This document shows positions 40,671 through 43,895 of a stretch of 43,895 nt of DNA, piece by piece. How positions within the stretch are numbered: position 1 is the stretch's first letter; each line of letters opens with the position of its first letter. A program made the translations under genes and the position numbers. The notes beneath the pieces were generated by a model that saw only the letters and a program-made list of their open reading frames with translations, did no database searches and was not told where the DNA came from. Origin of the DNA: an uncultured Collinsella sp. (GTDB lineage Bacteria > Actinomycetota > Coriobacteriia > Coriobacteriales > Coriobacteriaceae); contig UQJV01000012.1 of NCBI GenBank assembly GCA_900541475.1, positions 1 through 43,895 on the forward strand, in the 5' to 3' direction.

Positions 40671-41651
40671 ATGAAGGACATCACCATCAGCCGCAGGAGC
40701 CTTCTGGTCTCTGCTGGCCTGCTCGCGCTCGCTCCGCTCGCCGGATGCGGCGGCAACTCTGGTTCCGGCTCTGCTGCCGCCGGTTCCGACTACACCGTCG
40801 GCGTTCTGCAGCTCACCGAGCACTCCGCACTCGACGCCGCCAACGACGGCTTTGTCAAGGCTATCAAGAAGAGCGGTCTCAAGGTCAAGATTGATCAAAA
40901 GAACGCCCAGAACGACCAGTCCACGTGTAAGTCCATCGCCGACAAGTTCGTGGGCGATGGCGTCGATCTGATCTATGCCATCGCTACGCCCGCCGCGCAG
41001 GCCGCCGCTGGCGCCACCGCCGATATCCCCATCGTGGGCTGCGCCATCACCGACTACGCCGCCTCGGGCCTGGTCCAGGACAACGATAAGCCCGGCACCA
41101 ACGTCACTGGCGCCTCCGACCTCACCCCGGTCGCCGAGCAGCTCGAGATGATGCAGAAGGTCCTGCCCGACGTAAAGAAGATCGGCCTGCTCTACTGCAC
41201 CGCCGAGTCCAACTCCGACGTCCAGATCAAGGCCGCCAAGAAGGAACTCGACAAGCTGGGCCTGGACTACACCGATTACACCGTCTCGAGCTCCAACGAG
41301 ATCCAGTCCGTCGTCGAATCTGCCGTGGGCAAGGTCGACGCGCTGTACTCCCCCACCGATAACACCATCGCCGCGGGCGCCTCGCAGGTGGGCCAGATCT
41401 GCAAGGAGAACAAGCTTCCCTACGTGACCGGCGAGGAGGGTATGTGCATGGCTGGCGGCCTGTTCACCCTCTCCATCAACTACGAGGATCTGGGCTACAC
41501 CGCGGGCGAGATGGCCGTCAAGATTTTGAAGGGCGAGGCCAAGCCCGAGGATATGCCGATCAAGCATCTCTCGAGCAAGGACCTGGTCGTCGTCAAGAAC
41601 GACGAGATGGCCGAGGCTCTGGGCATCGACCTTTCCGCTCTGGACGAGTAA
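40671..41651 (+). CDS. ABC importer substrate-binding lipoprotein (TrpX-like)
   Basis: The 326-residue protein starts with ISRRSLLVSAGLLALAPLAGC: a lipobox with C26 and a twin-arginine-like RR, so it is an exported lipoprotein possibly using Tat. The mature part (YTVGVLQLTEHSALDAANDG, YAIATPAAQAA, DALYSPTDNT) matches the ABC_sub_bind family, to which the predicted tryptophan importer TrpX belongs. It delivers an unknown ligand, perhaps an aromatic amino acid, to the permease at 41856. A hairpin separates it from the permease, which would favour more binding protein than channel. Confidence 0.9.
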   Translation: MKDITISRRSLLVSAGLLALAPLAGCGGNSGSGSAAAGSDYTVGVLQLTEHSALDAANDGFVKAIKKSGLKVKIDQKNAQNDQSTCKSIADKFVGDGVDLIYAIATPAAQAAAGATADIPIVGCAITDYAASGLVQDNDKPGTNVTGASDLTPVAEQLEMMQKVLPDVKKIGLLYCTAESNSDVQIKAAKKELDKLGLDYTDYTVSSSNEIQSVVESAVGKVDALYSPTDNTIAAGASQVGQICKENKLPYVTGEEGMCMAGGLFTLSINYEDLGYTAGEMAVKILKGEAKPEDMPIKHLSSKDLVVVKNDEMAEALGIDLSALDE

Positions 41652-41719
41652 CGCCATGCGCGGTAGCGCGTCTAGGGCACGCACTCGTGCCGTTGCCGTG
41701 TTATTCAATATGTGAGCCA

Positions 41720-41753
41720 CAGGGGCGAACGCCAAAGACCGGCGTTCGCCCTG
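41720..41753 (+). terminator. Hairpin between binding protein and permease
   Basis: CAGGGGCGAACGCC (41720-41733) pairs with GGCGTTCGCCCTG (41741-41753) with one bulged G. Only a weak T-tract (CTTGTTA) follows, so partial termination or mRNA stabilisation is more likely than a full stop. Confidence 0.6.
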
Positions 41754-41855
41754 CTTGTTACAGATGAGACAAAACATCCGGCCGCAGCTCTTTTATGCAT
41801 TGTTACCGCTATCATGGTGACTCACGTGTCCACCCTATCCTAGGAGGTATGAAGC

Positions 41856-42779
41856 ATGCTTATTGCATTACAGGGCGCCGTTTCGCAGGGCGTCCTCTGG
41901 GGCATTATGGTGCTTGGCGTGTTTATCACGTTCCGCCTGCTCGACATTCCCGATATGACCTGCGACGGCAGCTTTGCCCTCGGCGGCTGCGTCTGCGCCG
42001 TGCTCATCGTCAATAACAACGTCGATCCGTTGCTCGCCGTGCTGGCCGGTATGTGCGCCGGCGCCATCGCGGGCGCCGTCACGGGCATTTTGACCACCGT
42101 CTTTGAGATTCCCGCGATCCTCGCCGGAATCCTCACCCAGATCAGCCTGTGGTCCATCAACCTGCGCATCATGGGCAAATCCAATACGCCCATCCTTGCC
42201 AAGGGCACCATCTTCTCGTCTGTCAGCAACATGACGGGCCTGCCGCAGTCCACCGTCGCCATCATCCTGGGCATCTTGCTCGCTGTGGCTATCGTTGCCA
42301 TCCTGTATTGGTTCTTTGGCACCGAGATCGGCTCGGCACTGCGCGCCACCGGCAACAACGAATACATGATCCGCGCTCTGGGCGTCAACACCAACTCCAC
42401 CAAGATGATCGCCCTCGTGCTCTCCAACGCCCTCATTGGCCTTTCGGGCGCGCTCATCTGCCAGAGCCAGAAGTATGCCGACATTGGCATGGGCACTGGT
42501 GCCATCGTTATCGGTCTTGCCGCCATTGTTATCGGCGAGGTGCTCGGCCGCCTGCTGCCCGGCGGTCTCACGCAGTTTAGTGTCCGTCTTGCCTCCGCCG
42601 TTTTTGGCTCCGTAGTGTACTTCCTTATCCGCGCCATCGTGCTGCAGTTGGGCATGGACGCCAACGACATGAAGCTGCTCTCCGCCGTAATCGTCGCCGT
42701 GGCCCTGTGCGTGCCCGTGGTTTGGGAGCGCTATAAGCTCCGCAGCTCCTACACGAAGGGGGATGAAGTAGATGCTTAA
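41856..42779 (+). CDS. ABC importer permease (TrpY-like)
   Basis: The 307-residue membrane protein has eight to ten hydrophobic segments and belongs to the branched-chain-type permease family (BPD_transp_2). Its features include ITFRLLDIPDMTCDGSFALG near the N-terminus and SALRATGNNEYMIRALGVNT, the coupling-helix region that contacts the ATPase. AGGAGG lies eight bases before the ATG. It overlaps the ATPase gene by 8 bp. With the neighbours it forms a complete importer. Confidence 0.92.
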   Translation: MLIALQGAVSQGVLWGIMVLGVFITFRLLDIPDMTCDGSFALGGCVCAVLIVNNNVDPLLAVLAGMCAGAIAGAVTGILTTVFEIPAILAGILTQISLWSINLRIMGKSNTPILAKGTIFSSVSNMTGLPQSTVAIILGILLAVAIVAILYWFFGTEIGSALRATGNNEYMIRALGVNTNSTKMIALVLSNALIGLSGALICQSQKYADIGMGTGAIVIGLAAIVIGEVLGRLLPGGLTQFSVRLASAVFGSVVYFLIRAIVLQLGMDANDMKLLSAVIVAVALCVPVVWERYKLRSSYTKGDEVDA

Positions 42780-43566
42780 GCTCTCACACGTCAAGAAGAC
42801 CTTTAACAAGGGCACCGTCACCGAGAAGCGCGCTCTTACCGGCGTCGACCTTACCCTCAACGATGGCGACTTTGTAACCGTGATCGGCGGCAACGGCGCC
42901 GGCAAATCCACGCTGCTCAACATGATCGCCGGCGTATATCCGCTCGATTCGGGCGTTATCGAGCTCGACGGCACCGACATCTCGCGTCTGAGCGAGTCGC
43001 AGCGCGCCAAGTACCTGGGCCGCGTGTTCCAGGACCCCATGCGCGGCACCGCAGCCGACATGCAGATTGCCGAGAACTTGGCCCTCGCCAAGCGCCGCGG
43101 CCAGCGTCGCGGTCTTTCGTGGGGCGTCACCAAGGCCGAGAAGGACGAGTACGTTGAACTGCTCAAGCGCCTGGACCTTGGTCTGGACACGCGCCTCAAC
43201 GCCAAGGTCGGCCTGCTTTCGGGTGGCCAGCGGCAGGCACTCACCCTGCTCATGGCAACGCTCACCAAGCCGCGCCTGCTGCTGCTCGACGAGCACACCG
43301 CGGCCCTCGACCCCAAGACGGCCTCTAAGGTGCTCAATCTGACCGAGGAGATTGTCGACGAGAACCACCTGACCACGCTCATGGTCACGCACAACATGAA
43401 CGACGCCATCCGTCTGGGCAATCGTCTGATCATGATGCACGAGGGCCACGTAATCTACGACGTGACGGGCGATGAGAAGAAATCGCTCACCGTGGCCGAC
43501 CTGCTGCAGAAGTTCGAGGAGGTCTCGGGCGGCGAGCTCGCCAACGACCGCATGCTACTGAGCTAA
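42772..43566 (+). CDS. ABC importer ATPase (TrpZ-like)
   Basis: The 264-residue nucleotide-binding protein has Walker A GGNGAGKST (39-47), the signature LSGGQRQ (149-155), and Walker B with the catalytic Glu in LLLLDEHTAALD (169-180). The H-loop is in MVTHNMND. It powers the permease it overlaps. The gene order lipoprotein-permease-ATPase is that of trpXYZ loci. A strong terminator overlaps its stop codon. Confidence 0.94.
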   Translation: MLKLSHVKKTFNKGTVTEKRALTGVDLTLNDGDFVTVIGGNGAGKSTLLNMIAGVYPLDSGVIELDGTDISRLSESQRAKYLGRVFQDPMRGTAADMQIAENLALAKRRGQRRGLSWGVTKAEKDEYVELLKRLDLGLDTRLNAKVGLLSGGQRQALTLLMATLTKPRLLLLDEHTAALDPKTASKVLNLTEEIVDENHLTTLMVTHNMNDAIRLGNRLIMMHEGHVIYDVTGDEKKSLTVADLLQKFEEVSGGELANDRMLLS

Positions 43567-43602
43567 ACCTGCCAAAAAGGGATGTTAATTTTGGCAGGTT
43601 TT
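43565..43602 (+). terminator. Terminator after the ABC importer
   Basis: AAACCTGCCAAAA (43565-43577) pairs perfectly with TTTTGGCAGGTTT (43589-43601) and continues into T. It begins inside the stop codon region of the ATPase gene. Confidence 0.9.
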
Positions 43603-43617
43603 ATCTGCACAAACGTC

Positions 43618-43657
43618 AAAACCGCCGTAAAGGGGCAGACACCTTTGCGGCGGTTTT
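43618..43657 (+). terminator. Second terminator-like hairpin
   Basis: AAAACCGCCG (43618-43627) pairs with CGGCGGTTTT (43648-43657), continued inward by AAAGG/CCTTT. The single irregular pair is U-G in plus-strand RNA. It may back up the first terminator. Confidence 0.7.
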
Positions 43658-43720
43658 CGCATATTATGTCGATAATCCAGCGTCAGCAGGGACCACTGGT
43701 TAAGAACTAAGGAAACTGCC

Positions 43721-43840
43721 ATGAGAAGACCTCTTCCCCGTCTTGCTTGACCGCCGCACTCCTTACCGGCGTGCTCGCCGGCGCCCCAGCTTACGCCACC
43801 GCGACCGCCCCATCTCAAGTTATCGGCCCGTCCGATGTGA
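43721..43840 (+). pseudogene. Frameshifted, IS-interrupted secreted protein gene
   Basis: AAGGA precedes an ATG that encodes MRRPLPRLA and then TGA. One base later in frame the sequence continues TAALLTGVLAGAPAYATATA, a typical signal-peptide core with an AYA cleavage site. A single missing T (GCT-TG for GCT-TTG) would restore the frame. The coding sense ends at the IS boundary at 43841. The rest of the gene, if any, lies beyond the element and the window. Confidence 0.65.
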
Positions 43841-43895
43841 TGAACTGCCTCCCATTTCTTGGACATGAGAAATGGGAGGCTTTCTTTATGCGCGT
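43841..43895 (+). mobile_element. Left end of an IS3-family (IS150-like) insertion sequence
   Basis: The terminal TGAACTGCCTCCCATTTCTT continues GGACATGAGAAATGGGAGG and resembles the IS150 end (TGTACTGCACCC then TTGGACGATGAAATGG). An ATG at 43888 after GGGAGG would start orfA of the transposase. Inside the end, CTCCCATTTCT and AGAAATGGGAG form a hairpin that would block read-through translation from outside. The element runs out of the window. Confidence 0.7.

Overview
This looks like the chromosome of a high-GC member of the Actinomycetota, most likely class Coriobacteriia (a gut Collinsella or close relative). That placement is an impression, not a search result. It rests on high-GC coding sequence with short intergenic gaps, actinobacterial-looking RpoB, RpoC and ribosomal proteins, and a low-GC Gram-positive style fatty-acid operon using FabK. 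No rRNA, tRNA, CRISPR array or prophage was seen.

Layout. 1-3350: a dispersed hairpin repeat, a histidine phosphatase, a cation diffusion facilitator and a lone PTS EIIC, all on the minus strand. 3352-12529 (minus): one compact type II fatty-acid synthesis operon, transcribed fabH-acpP-fabK-fabD-fabG-fabF-accB-fabZ-accC-accDA. Divergent to it is birA, whose ligase should attach biotin to AccB. The divergent spacer holds a near-perfect 19-bp direct repeat that may be the operator. 13536-28177 (minus): the core expression cluster rplJ-rplL, galU, rpoB-rpoC, rpsL-rpsG-fusA-rpsJ. Each block has a recognisable promoter and/or terminator. galU sits between rplL and rpoB, and rpsJ takes the place usually held by tuf. 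28321-36175 (mostly minus): an aminotransferase, a small unknown protein (plus), a deoxyinosine-type DNA glycosylase with a GH13 glycosidase, a SotB-like exporter, a FeoA-FeoB fusion and an alpha/beta hydrolase. 37320-43566 (plus): a lone EIIA(Glc)-type protein, AsnRS, a WYL regulator and a complete ABC importer of the TrpXYZ type. The window ends in a frameshifted secreted-protein gene cut by an IS3-family (IS150-like) left end.

Most striking. (1) The RNA polymerase beta' subunit carries, beyond its normal end, a domain that aligns without gaps to the alpha-subunit C-terminal domain. It keeps the equivalents of the DNA-contacting residues R265, N268, G296 and K298. The beta subunit of the same enzyme has about 8 extra residues next to the rifampicin region, at fork loop 2. 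(2) A hairpin repeat with a conserved core occurs at 1-55 and 17245-17327. In the complete copy it is bracketed by perfectly complementary arms that the other copy does not share. (3) A 29-bp stem at 28167-28268 pairs completely only as plus-strand RNA, which suggests an unannotated structured RNA over the rplJ promoter.
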